From positions 17,003,912 through 17,067,911 of the forward strand of contig CM043965.1 of the NCBI GenBank assembly GCA_014529385.2: DNA of 64,000 bases. Direction: 5' to 3'. Shown one piece after another: positions 21,530 through 32,595 of the stretch. Source of the stretch: Adiantum capillus-veneris. Its lineage: Eukaryota > Streptophyta > Polypodiopsida > Polypodiales > Pteridaceae. Position numbers and translations under genes: made by a program. The notes under the pieces were generated by a model. It was not told the DNA's origin, ran no database searches, and saw only the letters and a program-made list of their open reading frames with translations. Numbering within the stretch: position 1 is the first letter of the stretch; every line of letters starts with the position of its first letter.

Positions 21530-23291
21530 ACAAAAAGCTTCCATTTGATAGCAGGACGGCTGTATCATCTTGAATCTGACCTAATCCTATGATTATGTAT
21601 AAATCCAAAAGAATTCAAGTGCTACCTTGAAGAGGCACATGTCCAGGGTTGTGCACTTCATTGTTCGACAATGAAAACACACCAAAGACTGAAACAGTTA
21701 GGGGTTTATTGGCCAACTATGTATACGGATACACATTCTTATGTTACCAATTGTACAGTATGTAGTGCCAAACGACCAGTGGATCACGCAACTTTGTTTC
21801 GGGTGAACATAGCACCTGCATGGAGTCAATATATCATTGACTTCCTAACCACTAGAACGTTCCCTGAGAACATTACAAGAGCACGGGAAAAAGCTATAGA
21901 GCTGGAAGCTCATGACTTTAATTGGAAATCAACTCTATAAGCGGGGAAAGGACAATCAACTTAGAATATGTGCAAGTGAAAGCAAATACCTGCTGATTCT
22001 AGAACATGCACATAGCGGAGTAAGTGGAGGCCATTTTTCGGGCGATAAGACGGCAAAAATTGTCTTAACCGCAGGAATTTGGTGGCTTACATTGCACATG
22101 GATGCCGATGAGTTTGTAAAGCGTTGTGATGCGTGTCAACGCACCAAGATACCAATAAAAAGAGATGAGATGCCATTAAGGCCAATGAAGGGGGCAAGGT
22201 CATTTGCAAATGGGGCATTGATTTTGTGGGACCTATATCACCCCTTGCATATCACACCCATACCCAATATATCATTGTGGCTACGGACTATCTCACAAAA
22301 TGGGTCGAAGCCAAAGGAACACAAAAAGCTGATGCACGCACCACTGCTCAATTTTTGTATGAGAATGTTTTTGTACGTTACGGGTTACCAATAGAAATTG
22401 TCAGTGACCGTGGAACACACTTCCTCAATGAAGCCATTGAATATCCACTAGAGAAATTCATGGTCATACATAGGAAATCAGCACCATACCAACCACAGGC
22501 CAATGGGCAAGCTGAGACCACAAACAAAACATTAATTATGCACGGTTCTCACTAAAATAGTGTCAGAATCAAGAATCGATTGGGATCAGCAGCTACACTC
22601 AACGCTATGGGCATACAGGGTAGCTTACAAAACATCAATAGGAACAACACCATACAACATGGTGTTTGGGCTAAATGCTATACTACCCATAGAGTTTTTA
22701 ATCCCAACTCTATGAGTAGCAACAAGCTTGGAATGGACAGGGCATGAACTCTCTTCAAGAATTAATGATCTTGAAAAGCTAGATGAACTCCGCTTACGAG
22801 CTGTCGCTTCAATCTATGCTAAAAAGAGAAGACAAAAGGCAATTTTTGACAAACATGTGCGTACCAAAGAGTTCAAAACAGGTGATTACGTACTTGTTTA
22901 TACCTTGAAGCAACATGCCAAGAAACTTAAAGAGCGAGGGATGGGACCATTTGTGACTAGTGATCTATCACAAAGTGGAGCTATCAAGCTTGCTACATTA
23001 GCAGGTGAAGAAATGCCAAACTGGATTAGTGGGTGTCGTCTGAGGAGATACCTTCTACCCCTCACACAGGAGATGCTCCAACAAATTCATCAAGGAAAGC
23101 AAAGAATGAAGGAAAAAGAGAGAGTACGGGAGGAGGCTCAAGCCGAAGCACAAGCACGCATTGCAAAAAGACGGCTTCTGCGACAACAACAACAAAGTAA
23201 ACCACCATTGAGAATCAATGCCATTCGATTGATGAACTTGGAGGAGGAAACAGTAGAGCCAATAATTACAGTCAAAGTGGGCAACAATTAA
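21530..23291 (+). pseudogene. Gypsy B integrase with two HHCC zinc modules
   Basis: Module 1 (about 21625-21780): EEAHVQGCALHCSTMKTHQRL...YWPTMYTDTH..VTNCTVC. Module 2 (about 22000-22145): EHAHSGVSGGHFSGDKTAKI...WWLTLHMDADEFVKRCDAC. Both have H-x6-H and a later C-x2-C at matching spacing, so two complete HHCC domains lie in tandem before the core. Core: GIDFVGPI (22216), VSDRGTHF (about 22402) and QAETTN (about 22510) supply the D, D, E triad. The tail 22728-23291 has the DNA-binding end (KEFKTGDYVLVYTLK) and a Glu/Gln-rich extension. Frameshifts near 21935, 22215 and 22560 break it. Confidence 0.85.
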
Positions 23292-23720
23292 CTTAAATCA
23301 ACAGCCTTGCTTGATTCGGGTGCTCAAGAAAATTTGATCTCTTACGGATTATACCAACAGCTCAAAGTCTCAGATCAACTTCATCCTACCCCCCAAGTGC
23401 TGGAAAGTAGCACATCACACCCATTGAAAACATTAGGATGGATTATATTGCATGTACAGCTACATCAATATATTTACCCACACAAATTCTATGTGGTGAC
23501 AGATGAAAGCACACAACAACCAATGATGCTAGGGCAACCTTGGCAAAAAGCATACAATGTCCAGATAGACTGGAAAGCAGAGGCGATCAAAATTCAGCAC
23601 AAACATGAACAACAGGTGATAGCTTTTGCTCAGAAATACCATTATGATCAACTGCAAGCCATGCAATCACTGGCAACAAAGACAAAAGAACAAGCCATCA
23701 AAGAACATCATGAAACCTGA
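23262..23720 (+). pseudogene. Gypsy B second aspartic protease (after integrase)
   Basis: In the same frame as the integrase tail and separated from it by one TAA (23289). Reads PIITVKVGNN, then ALLDSGAQENLISYGLYQQL with a D-S-G active site (GAT at 23313), TLGWIILHVQL, HKFYVVTD and PMMLGQPWQKAYNVQIDW, the second-half LG signature. This is a full retropepsin layout of about 110 residues. It is clearly different in sequence from protease 1 and lies on the wrong side of integrase for a gypsy element. Its role is unknown; it could process the integrase extension or the third-gene product. Confidence 0.8.
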
Positions 23721-24339
23721 GACAAACAACCAGGTAAAATCCAACACTGCTAATCACAGACAGCTGAAGTCACTGGCCACAATGCACAAATCTAGGTTAC
23801 CAAAACAAGGTAAACAAGTATGGATGCGGAAGGATAGAAATGCCATGGCGGGAAAGAAACAATGTAACAACCGGATTCCAACAAAGCAGACGGTGCAACC
23901 CAAAACCAAGGTAGCGAAACAGATATGGATCCCAAAGAAAATGCTTAGCCATAACCCAAATGTCACTCACATTTGGATACCAAAGCAAAAGCCAAAGGAA
24001 ATACCTACGGTACAAGCAACAATGGAAAGCAGACATCTGCAGGTCAACAAGGAGAACAGATATATGTGGATGACGACGACAGACAAACCAGTGGCAAACA
24101 AGAAAGTGCCAAACCATCTACAAAAGTTGGCAGCACCAAACTACCAATGGAAATCCAAGGCCATACGGCCCATAGCTATCACATCCCAGCCAATTCTATC
24201 CTCAGAAACAACTACGACTCCATCAAAAGTGTCGGCAAAGCACTTGCCTCTTGCCACAAAGACAATTAAACAGAGAGCAGTAGAGTTACAACTACTACTT
24301 GCAAAGAAATCAAGAAGCCTCGACGGCGAATGCCAATAA
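23626..24339 (+). pseudogene. Gypsy B basic tail with W-x-P-K repeats
   Basis: A Lys/Gln/Thr-rich open stretch overlapping the end of protease 2 in another frame; a frameshift near 23710 probably joins them. It repeats a short motif: QVWMRK, QIWIPKK, HIWIPKQK, YMWM. I do not recognise a domain; the basic composition suggests nucleic-acid binding. It ends the pol region. Confidence 0.5.
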
Positions 24340-26117
24340 GCATCTTGCTTATTCCCTTCTCTTGCGCAGCATTAATTTTTTCTATGCATTGACCGAGTAT
24401 GCATAAAATAGGGCCACATTAATCGGCCAGGCATTACCACAAATTTTTCAACCTATGCACGGCACATACTCCGAGGCGATACCTTGTCGTCCGGGAGGAC
24501 TCCGACTAGGAGGGGGGAGGCATTCTCAATGTAGAACCAATAACAGAAACAGCAAAAGAAGGGCATGATTTTTGACTATTTTAAGGGTTGACGTTTGATT
24601 GCAAAATTTTCTGGAGTAACCCAAGTATATATGCCCTTATACATCATGACGCTACAGGTAGAGGGGGCCAAACGCCAAATCAAGCCCCTAGGTGTGTGTA
24701 TATAAGTAGAAATAGCCATTTTTCAGGCAAAATATTGGTAAAACAGATAAATCCGGCCATAAAATTTTGTGTGAGTGTATATAATGTGTTGGGGTGATCT
24801 TTGTGATCTATTATGAATTTTGGGGATTTTCTGGGTTTGATTTGCTATTTTCCTTTTAATTTTTCTAATTTTTGGCATAAAAACTTCAAAATTACAAAAA
24901 GCAGGTGAAAAACAGTCATAATGAAAAACAAAAAATATGGGGATGATCAGTGACTAAAGAACAACCTATGGTACACTGGGGGTGCAATTATGAGACTGGA
25001 GCGGAGAGCGTGTTTTGGCCAGGTTTTGACCAAAATGACAAATTTATGGTAAACAGAGCAAATGGAGTTCAAATCAAGAAATTTTTGAGCCTAAACTGCA
25101 TCTCGCAGAAAGATAGGAGCACATGTAAAATTACATGAAAAATGGTTCGGGGACCTCCATTATAAGAATTTTTCACACCAATTTTTAGCTCATTCTCACT
25201 TTGACTTTGTGGAGAGAGCTTCTGTCACCTAGAGCGGATCAACCTTCCAGCAGCTTCTACGACGCGCACGTCTACCCAACCAGCTCCAGACATGAGAGGT
25301 AGGCTCACCACCTTGAGCTTTTCACGCATGTTTGTCATTATGTTGCGAAAACTAGCGTAGAGGTCACACACAAAGCGAGCGGTAGAGACCTGCAAGTAGA
25401 GACAGCGGCCTAACGGCTAACCCGAAAGCAACAAGACTTCATCGGTAGCTTACCCTAGTCTAGGAGACCAGTCCTGGATAGCCAAAGGCAGTGGGAGACC
25501 ATCGGGAAAAACCCTAATTCCCAGAAACCCGCAAGAGGCCACCAAATGGGAAATCGGAAAAACGGCGACCAAATGCTACCAAAATTTATGGGTAGGAGCA
25601 TCTCGACATGCTCGACAAGTCCATATGACCCGCATGACCAAAAAGTGACCCAAAGTGGCACTAAACCTCAGAAACGGCATCAGACACACAAAGCGTCAAA
25701 ATGCACTTGTGGCCAAACCACAAGTCCGTTTGCCACCAAACTTCACGAGCGGATTTCCTAGACCATCAACAACCAAGTCCTATGGTGGTAGACCACCACA
25801 AATCATCAAAGGTATGTAAACGCAACCACGGGTGCTTCTAGAGTGACAAATTGCCAAATGAAGCTCCGGTGAAGCCAAAGTCGACAAAAACCATACGGCA
25901 AGGATCCCCAAGGGATTGGGAAGCTATGGAGACCAACATCGAGAAATTTCATCGCCGAAAAGAACTCCAAAAGTCAGAAAATGGCTCGGAGGCTTTGAAG
26001 TCCACACAGGGAGTTATACTATATCCATTTGACTTTTTTGTTGAAATTAGGCTCAAAAGGTACTTAAGGGGGCAAAGGGCAAGCACTGGGAGCACTAACA
26101 CTGAAAAAATCATCAGG
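24340..26117 (+). other. Gypsy B inter-gene region with PPT-like tract and TATA boxes
   Basis: Mostly non-coding. A purine tract AGGAGGGGGGAGG (24508-24520) closely resembles the true PPT before the 3' LTR. Two TATA-like boxes follow: TATAAGTA (24701) and TATAAGAA (25161). The second is followed by a plausible leader rich in CTCATTCTCACTTTG. Short ORFs at 25546-25761 and 25851-26195 have no recognisable domain. This region may be the promoter and leader of the third gene; that is inference. Confidence 0.45.
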
Positions 26118-26996
26118 AGACATCCTACGCGTAGGATGTCTCAAGGGCACGTTTTGGCACAAAACCCAACAATTTTTGTCATGCACATGTTCTGAATGAC
26201 ATTTACAAGCCCCGCACTAAGTTTCATCACATTTGGACCAGATTTGACCTCATATGCATGGAGAAACGCAAAGTTACAGCATAGAGGCAATAATGGGCCA
26301 TTGACCTAGCAAATCTTGTCCAAATCTCATGAAACTTGCACAACACATTCACATACACATCAACAAACCATTTGTGTGGTCAGGGAGTAAAAATGATGAA
26401 TTAGACATCCTACGCGTAGGATGTCTAATGGACCTTTTTGGCAAAGAAGGGAAGTTTTGTCATTCCAGAATTGGTTGCCTCATCAGCAAGAGCCCATATG
26501 TCAATTTTGAAGCCATTCTAATCACTTTTGACCCCCAACACCTTCAAGATACACTTTTTGAGCCCGAAAACACCTGACAGAGCCCTACAAGCATCAAATC
26601 TTATCCAAATTTAGATCCAAGAACATGGACATGTTCCATAGGCCAAGGACAACCCACAGAACAAGTTTCATGCAATTCTGATGAAAAAGACATCCTACGC
26701 GTAGGATGTCTTCAACATAAATTTAGCCTTCTGTGCAAGAAATGACATCATAGGAGCCAATACCATGATGCATTGAGCCCATATACCAAGTTTCAACCCA
26801 TTTGGACATCAATTGCTACCCATGATGGACAATCTACCCAAATTGTGACCTAAAGCCTAAATGAGCCCAAAAATACACTTTTTGTCATCCAAATTCAAAT
26901 CCAAGCTTATAACCATGTTCCATGAGCCTTACACTACTTGCATGTCAAGTATGAACCAATTCTGAAGAAAAAAGACATCCTACGCGTAGGATGTCT
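26118..26996. repeat. Palindrome cluster 2, exact 285-bp period
   Basis: Four perfect copies of the 24-bp palindrome begin at 26118, 26403, 26688 and 26973, exactly 285 bp apart each time. Around some the symmetry extends (28 bp at 26401-26428). Sequence between copies is only loosely similar (for example TACACTTTTTG and AATTCTGA.GAAAAA recur), so this is an old tandem repeat in which only the palindrome stayed unchanged. Confidence 0.92.
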
Positions 26997-27161
26997 AGAT
27001 GGATTTTTTTGGCCAGATTTGCACTGTGAGCACATGCACAGCTTCACAAGTTCCTTTTAAGCTATAATTTCCATTTTCAACTCATTTGGATAAGTAAAAC
27101 TCAGTTTAGTAGCTGATATGGAAAAAACGCTAACTTTGGACTGCTGAGTGCAACAGGATCT

Positions 27162-29717
27162 ATGGCAGCCTCGAAGTCACCGGCAAAGAAGAAGAGAATG
27201 ACAATCAAAGATTATCTGGACAAGGTGGGACCTTTTGTCATTCCAGAGGGAACACTAAAGCCCACCAGCACTTGGATACAGGAAGATCTGTTAGAGTCAA
27301 CTGACCTAAAGATATACCAGGGGGTGTTCAAAGAAAATGAAGGCAATGTAATAGAGCTGCCAATGCTGCCAAGAGAGCTCAATGAATTTGTCTGAAGCAA
27401 AATGGCCGGCTACTTGGATAAAATTGACCTCCATAACTACTTCAAAGTCATACCAGCAGGGGTGGACGTCAAAAGAGTATGGGAGTTTGTAACAAGCATC
27501 AAAGAGGATGGGGTGGCCAAGGTGACAGATTTGCAAGGCAGACCCGATATAGAGATCATAATCATGGAGCGGGTTGTAGCCCATGCACTAGATCTCTCCA
27601 ATCAGGGAGACAGTGTGACAAAAAGAAGGGATGAAGTCAAGGTGTACAAAGAGAAAAAGGCCAATTACACCTTTGAAGACATCGCCAACCCAAAGGTGGC
27701 GATCATGAGCCAATTGTACAACCAGTACTTCCACATGTGCACGAAGAGGCCACAGAAGTACAGGATGCCGCCAGGTGCAATTGCCACAACGTTTACTTGG
27801 GCAATGAAAAAAGGCACCCCAAAGATAATCAACTATGCGGCATACATACATGATAGTTTGGTAAAAATGGGCAACAAAAATCCAACCTACATAGTGCCAG
27901 GAGAAATGATAACCAAGGTAGTTTATGCAGCACTACACGCCAAGGGAAGGTGGCCTGACCCCCCATCTCAGAATGATTGGTTAAGGGTAAGGGAAGACAA
28001 AGAAGACGAGCCACAGCGAGCACCAAGGGTGGCTACAAGGTTGAAGAGATGGCTAGAGCCAGTTGCAGAGGAGCAACCTGAGCAGAAGAGAGGAAAAAAG
28101 GAATCTGCTCAAGTGCCGGCCAAAGAGACAAGATCACAAAAAGCGGCTAGACTCGAGAGGCTGATGGAGAGTTTCCGAGTATAAAGAGCCCTCAAGGGTG
28201 ATTTAAACGAACTATGGAAGCCATCTCTCGAGTCTATGTCCGGATCATCCGGAAGAGTGCAGAGGGACCGCTTTGAAGACTATATCAAGAATTTCGAGAT
28301 TCTTGATGCTGCAGCGGAAAACATTCCCCATGTCCCTTTCACTGAGGAAGAAGTGGAGCAAATAAGGCAGACATTGCTAGATGAACAAGAAAGCCAAGAA
28401 AGGGAAAGAAAAATGAAAGCAGACAGAGACTTAAAGGGCAAACTTGCTGCTTTACCAGATAGCCCTAAACCTAGCCCACAACCATCACCACCTCCTAGCA
28501 GCCCTCCACCAGATCATAAGGAGGCTGGGGACAATCAAGAAGAACACCAGGCTGAGGAGCAAGAGCAAAGGCCAGAACCTGAGCCCAAAGAAGAGGCCAA
28601 GCCTACGTCTGAGCAAAAAGAACTAGAGGAGGCATATTATGCATTTTTGGACCTGCTAGCTGCAGGCTATACAAGGGAAGCAGCCGCCGCAGTCACATTC
28701 GACTTGGCGAGGACAGGGCATAAAGAATAGATGCCAGGCATCCGGCTAGTTGAGCTAAAGGAAATTTCTACCGACACGGTAGACGTGCACCCGCCCTCAA
28801 ATGATTGGGATGTGGTGATGACAATGCTAGCTGGAATAAGAGCACAATCTATGGCATCAGACGAAGAATTGATAACACTAAAGGCCACTGAAGAAAAGAC
28901 CAAGTTGGAAAGGGATACTCTACAGGCACAAAGCCAAGGGCTAAAAGAGAGAGAAGCTGACCTCCAGGCTAGCTTGGCAATGGCTCTACAAAACTGCCAA
29001 GCAAAGGAAGAAGCAAATGAGGCAGCAGCAAAAAGATTACAAGTAGCTGAAGAAGAGTGTCTGCAACTCAGCAAGTCATTGCGAGATGCCGAAAAAGAAC
29101 GGGATAATTTGACACTCCAGCTAGCAGAAGAAACTAAAGAAGTAGAGGCCATGAGGAATGCAAAGGAAAAGGCAGAGATAGAACAAGAATGAAGCCTGGA
29201 TGAAGTCCTTGAGCTCAAGGACCAATTAAAAGTCAAAGATCAAACCATCCAGAGGCTGCGAGCATCACCTGCTAGAGTTAGAGCTACGAGCTCGACTCAA
29301 ATCATTTCTGAGAGTCAAATATATGAAGAGCAGATGCAAGAACTCCAGAAAGAGCTGACTCTCGAGAAGAAGCAGAGGTTGATGATGGCTGAAGGTTCTA
29401 TCGCAATGCAAACCAGAATGGAGGACAACTAAAAAGCCCTACAAGAAGAACTGGAGAGCATAAAGATAAAGCTCGAGGAGGCTGAAAAAGTAAACGTTGA
29501 ACTCAATGACCTCCTCGTGACTATGGGCGGAGAAGCCGAAGAGGAAAAGCAGACACTCCTCAAGCAAATTGAGGAGTTGAAAGGCCGACAACAAGCAGAA
29601 GTAGAAAGCTCAGGGCCAGCTACCAATGAGGGCATCGACCTCGACAATGTGGCAGTGAGAGTGGATTTTTTGAGATGGGGCTCAACTCAAGGCTCCCACC
29701 AGACAACCACTCCGTGA
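27162..29717 (+). pseudogene. Gypsy B third gene, N-terminal domain, linker and coiled coil
   Basis: One reading frame throughout, with in-frame stops at 27393, 28182, 28728, 29190 and about 29430. It begins MAASKSPAKKKRMTIKDYL. Residues about 80-260 form a globular region with GRPDIEIIIMERVVAHALDLSNQG and a C-terminal basic part. Then a Pro/Glu-rich acidic linker (about 28440-28620; PKPSPQPSPPPSSPPP), and a long Glu/Lys/Ala-rich coiled coil (about 28850-29620). No signal peptide or membrane segment, so it does not look like an envelope protein. Not a family I can name with certainty; the N-terminal part is loosely like the putative plant transposon protein domain of Athila-type third ORFs. 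It seems to continue at 31608. Confidence 0.6.
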
Positions 29718-31607
29718 GACCCTACACACGCATATTTCTTAGGGGCACCACCCTCTTTTATGGAGAAAGAAGGAAACCAAAACAAACCATATACAACACA
29801 CACACACACTCACACACTCCTTATGTGCTTCAACACAAAATGCCCTTCAACCATTCAGCACACACTCCTTAAGCAATCCCTTTGAACACTGCACAAACTG
29901 ACATGCAAAGATTGACCTTCACCATATTAGTGCTCATATACTTCTAAGAAAAGCAAGCACAAAACCTCAAAACTCAAAACACCATAATGCACAAATACTT
30001 GACAACTCCTTTCCTTTCCCAAAAGAAGAGACTACTTACACACATAAGGCGGCATGCATAGAGAGCTCTTCTCCATCTATGCAGCCCCAAGACTTACTTA
30101 CACACAACATAAGGAGAGAAGCCAAGCAAATAGACACCATGGTGCACAAAAAACTTTCTCAACAAACAAGCAACCCAATGAGCACAAAATATGAGAAGCT
30201 GCCAAGATATGCTTACCAATTTTACATGCGTTTAGAGCAAAAGTGTGACGACGACACCCCAATTGCAACAATTTGTTGATCAAACCATGAGATAGATCAT
30301 TGAACTTGATATCCATGCTCTTATATAGAATCTACAATCCTTATTTAGGGATGAGTATGGTAAGAGAAATATTTGCAAGAGAATGGTAGGAATAGCATAT
30401 TGATGCTCTCTCGATGGTGCCGCTTATGATAGCGAGCTTAGGAAATGGATAGGGAGACAAGAGGAGAGAGAGATTAGGGCTTCCCTAACCTTAGAGGAGA
30501 TTATTTGCAGCAATGGAGTAGGTGTGTGTATTTTTGTGCTTGCCAAAGGGCCTTTTTATAGCTGTACAAGACCTTGGGTTAGATTAAACTTGACTAGGGT
30601 AGGTAATTAACCATAGTTAGGTTCCCTTTTGACTATTCCTTCAATTATGCAAATAAGGCTCCATAAGGGTTGATAATGTATGTGGGCCCCACCATGATGT
30701 CCCTCCAGTGGCTCCTGCAGAGTGTCCCCATCCTGTTTGTTGTGTCTCTGGAAGCATCTTGAGCCGACCCCTCCACATGCAAGTGGTTTTTAACTCCCCA
30801 TTGGTATTTTAGAATGTTGGAGAAGTCAAGAAAACTTTTCACCTTTGTGGTTTACCTGATTGTAACTTTGACCTGCAGTAACAGTGTCCACAGCACCTTG
30901 TTTTCACCATAACTTTCAGCCTGTAAATCAGAATTGGGTGTTGTAAAAGGCAAACTTGACCTTCTCAAAGTGTTTAAGCTGATTTTGGAGTGTTCCTCAA
31001 GTATACCCACGAGCTAAGGCGTTCAAGATGCATCCAAAACACCTTTTGAACCAAGTCTCCTTGTAGGGGGCCCTTTAGCATGCATCCAAGGTGTAGCATG
31101 CTTTTTCAAAAGAGAATCCACCTTAAACAAATGAGGTAGGCTCCAATAAAGTTTGATTTATTGGGGATATACATTATATTTAAGATTTGTTGACCAACAC
31201 AAGTAAATGATCCAAGACTTGGGTCACATAGTGGTGGGGAAGGGAAGGCCTACAAGGTTAACCCTACCCTTGAGAGAAGATGGGTAAGATAAGTGCCCAT
31301 AAATTATTTATTTACAAATTATGGGATGTAGATAGCTATTTAAATTAGTAAAGGTAATTAGTTAAAAGAATGTGCAGTAAAAAACTAGGAGAGTAGAATT
31401 AAGTTTACTATTTACATTTAACATGAAGAGAGAAATATGATGTAAATGCATAAAGATTTGAGAAGGGTAAGGTGTTTGTATGGAAAAAGGCTATTACGGA
31501 AAGAGAGAATGAACACTAGGTTAAAAATTTGATAAAAAAATATATACATTTAAGTAGAAATGTAGTGCAAATGCAAGGTTACCATTTAACGCTACTCAAC
31601 AGAACCT
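29718..31607. other. Non-coding 1.9-kb interruption in gypsy B third gene
   Basis: No coding on the plus strand. On the minus strand TATAAAAAGG (30551-30560) is followed by a CT-rich leader-like stretch containing TTAGGGAAGCCCTAATCTC. This looks like a promoter or a solo LTR facing backwards. It begins and ends inside the third gene. I looked for target duplications and for splice sites with matching phase and found neither. Confidence 0.4.
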
Positions 31608-32544
31608 GTGGACACACCCATGCCAGAGGAAAGCACAGCAGGATCCTCTCAAGAGCCACAGGATCTAACACAAGAAGAGGAGGAAAAATTGTGTAAAGCA
31701 ATAGAGGCAGAGCTCAGAGAAAGCACAAAGGAAGCCTTGGAATGGGAACAGAGGGTTTTCAAATCTATGACAATTCATAAAAGTCGACGCCAGCAATCTC
31801 AGGCGTGAATGGCTTCAACCCTCTCTCCCATATCAATTGCTTAAATATGAGGCGGAAACAATAAACAGGCGAACCAGAGAAGAGCCAACGGTCCCTCTCT
31901 ACAATGCAGACACCTCGAGGCCAGAAGGAGTAAAGCTCATAGTGGATTCTCATCCAAAGTGGAGGAAGGCTTGGCTTACCAAGTACCCGCAATACCTAAT
32001 ACACTTGGTAGAGGCACCTAAACACATCAGAGACAACCTCAGCTTCTGTCCTCTACCAAGGGTTAGGACATGAAAAGCACAAGAAATCTTACAAAGAAGC
32101 CAACCCACTTGGCTGAACTACCCAAAGCTGCCGGGCGTGAAGGCAGGTGAGAGAATAAGTGTACAATACATGGTGAAAACCCTAACGGGCGCCATAAAGT
32201 TGTTCACTGGCTCACCTGACCTTACATGCATTATGATGAGAAAGATCTGCAGAACCATCCTAGCAGTGTTCGAGACCTTCAAGCCAGGCCAGGTGAATGA
32301 CAACATATTCTTCTTCCAGGATACATACAGATGTGCTTATGATATGTCAGGTCAGCCTTCCAAAGAGGTGATACATGCGTTGTATCAAAGAATTATGTTT
32401 CTACCATCCTACAACCTCCAGGCATTTGAAGAAGCATTCTACACTGGGTTCTTCACCATACATACAGATATCTTTGGCCCAACAATGCTAAATCTACATG
32501 CATGGTACGAATCACTGCTAAAGATGCGGGAGACCATAAGATGA
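31608..32544 (+). pseudogene. Gypsy B third gene, C-terminal domain
   Basis: Starts acidic (MPEESTAGSSQEPQ, TQEEEEKLCKAIEAEL), then after a frameshift near 31780 continues SNLRREWLQPSLPYQLLKYEAE, DSHPKWRKAWLTKYPQYLIHL and, past a stop at 32071, YMVKTLTGAIKLFTGSPDL and IFFFQDTYRCAYDM, ending in MRETIR just before the PPT. It has several aromatic-rich helices and no motif I can name. Position and open frame suggest it is the end of the protein begun at 27162. Confidence 0.5.
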
Positions 32545-32581
32545 AGCAAAGGATCAAGGCCATGTCGGGGATGACATGAAC

Positions 32582-32595
32582 AAGGAGGGGGGGGA
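32582..32595 (+). other. Gypsy B polypurine tract
   Basis: AAGGAGGGGGGGGA ends exactly where the 3' LTR begins. Textbook position and composition. Confidence 0.85.

Noticed and set aside
26118-26996. CRISPR array reading of the regularly spaced palindromes
   Set aside because: Spacing of 285 bp is far too long, spacers are related to one another, and the context is a plant retrotransposon.
30098-30316. Minus-strand 72-residue ORF downstream of TATAAAAAGG
   Set aside because: Position after a plausible promoter is suggestive, but the protein has no domain and no conservation evidence; kept only as part of the non-coding interruption.
27162-32544. Envelope gene of an endogenous retrovirus-like element
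   Set aside because: No signal peptide, glycosylation-rich ectodomain or membrane anchor is visible; coiled coil alone does not support it.
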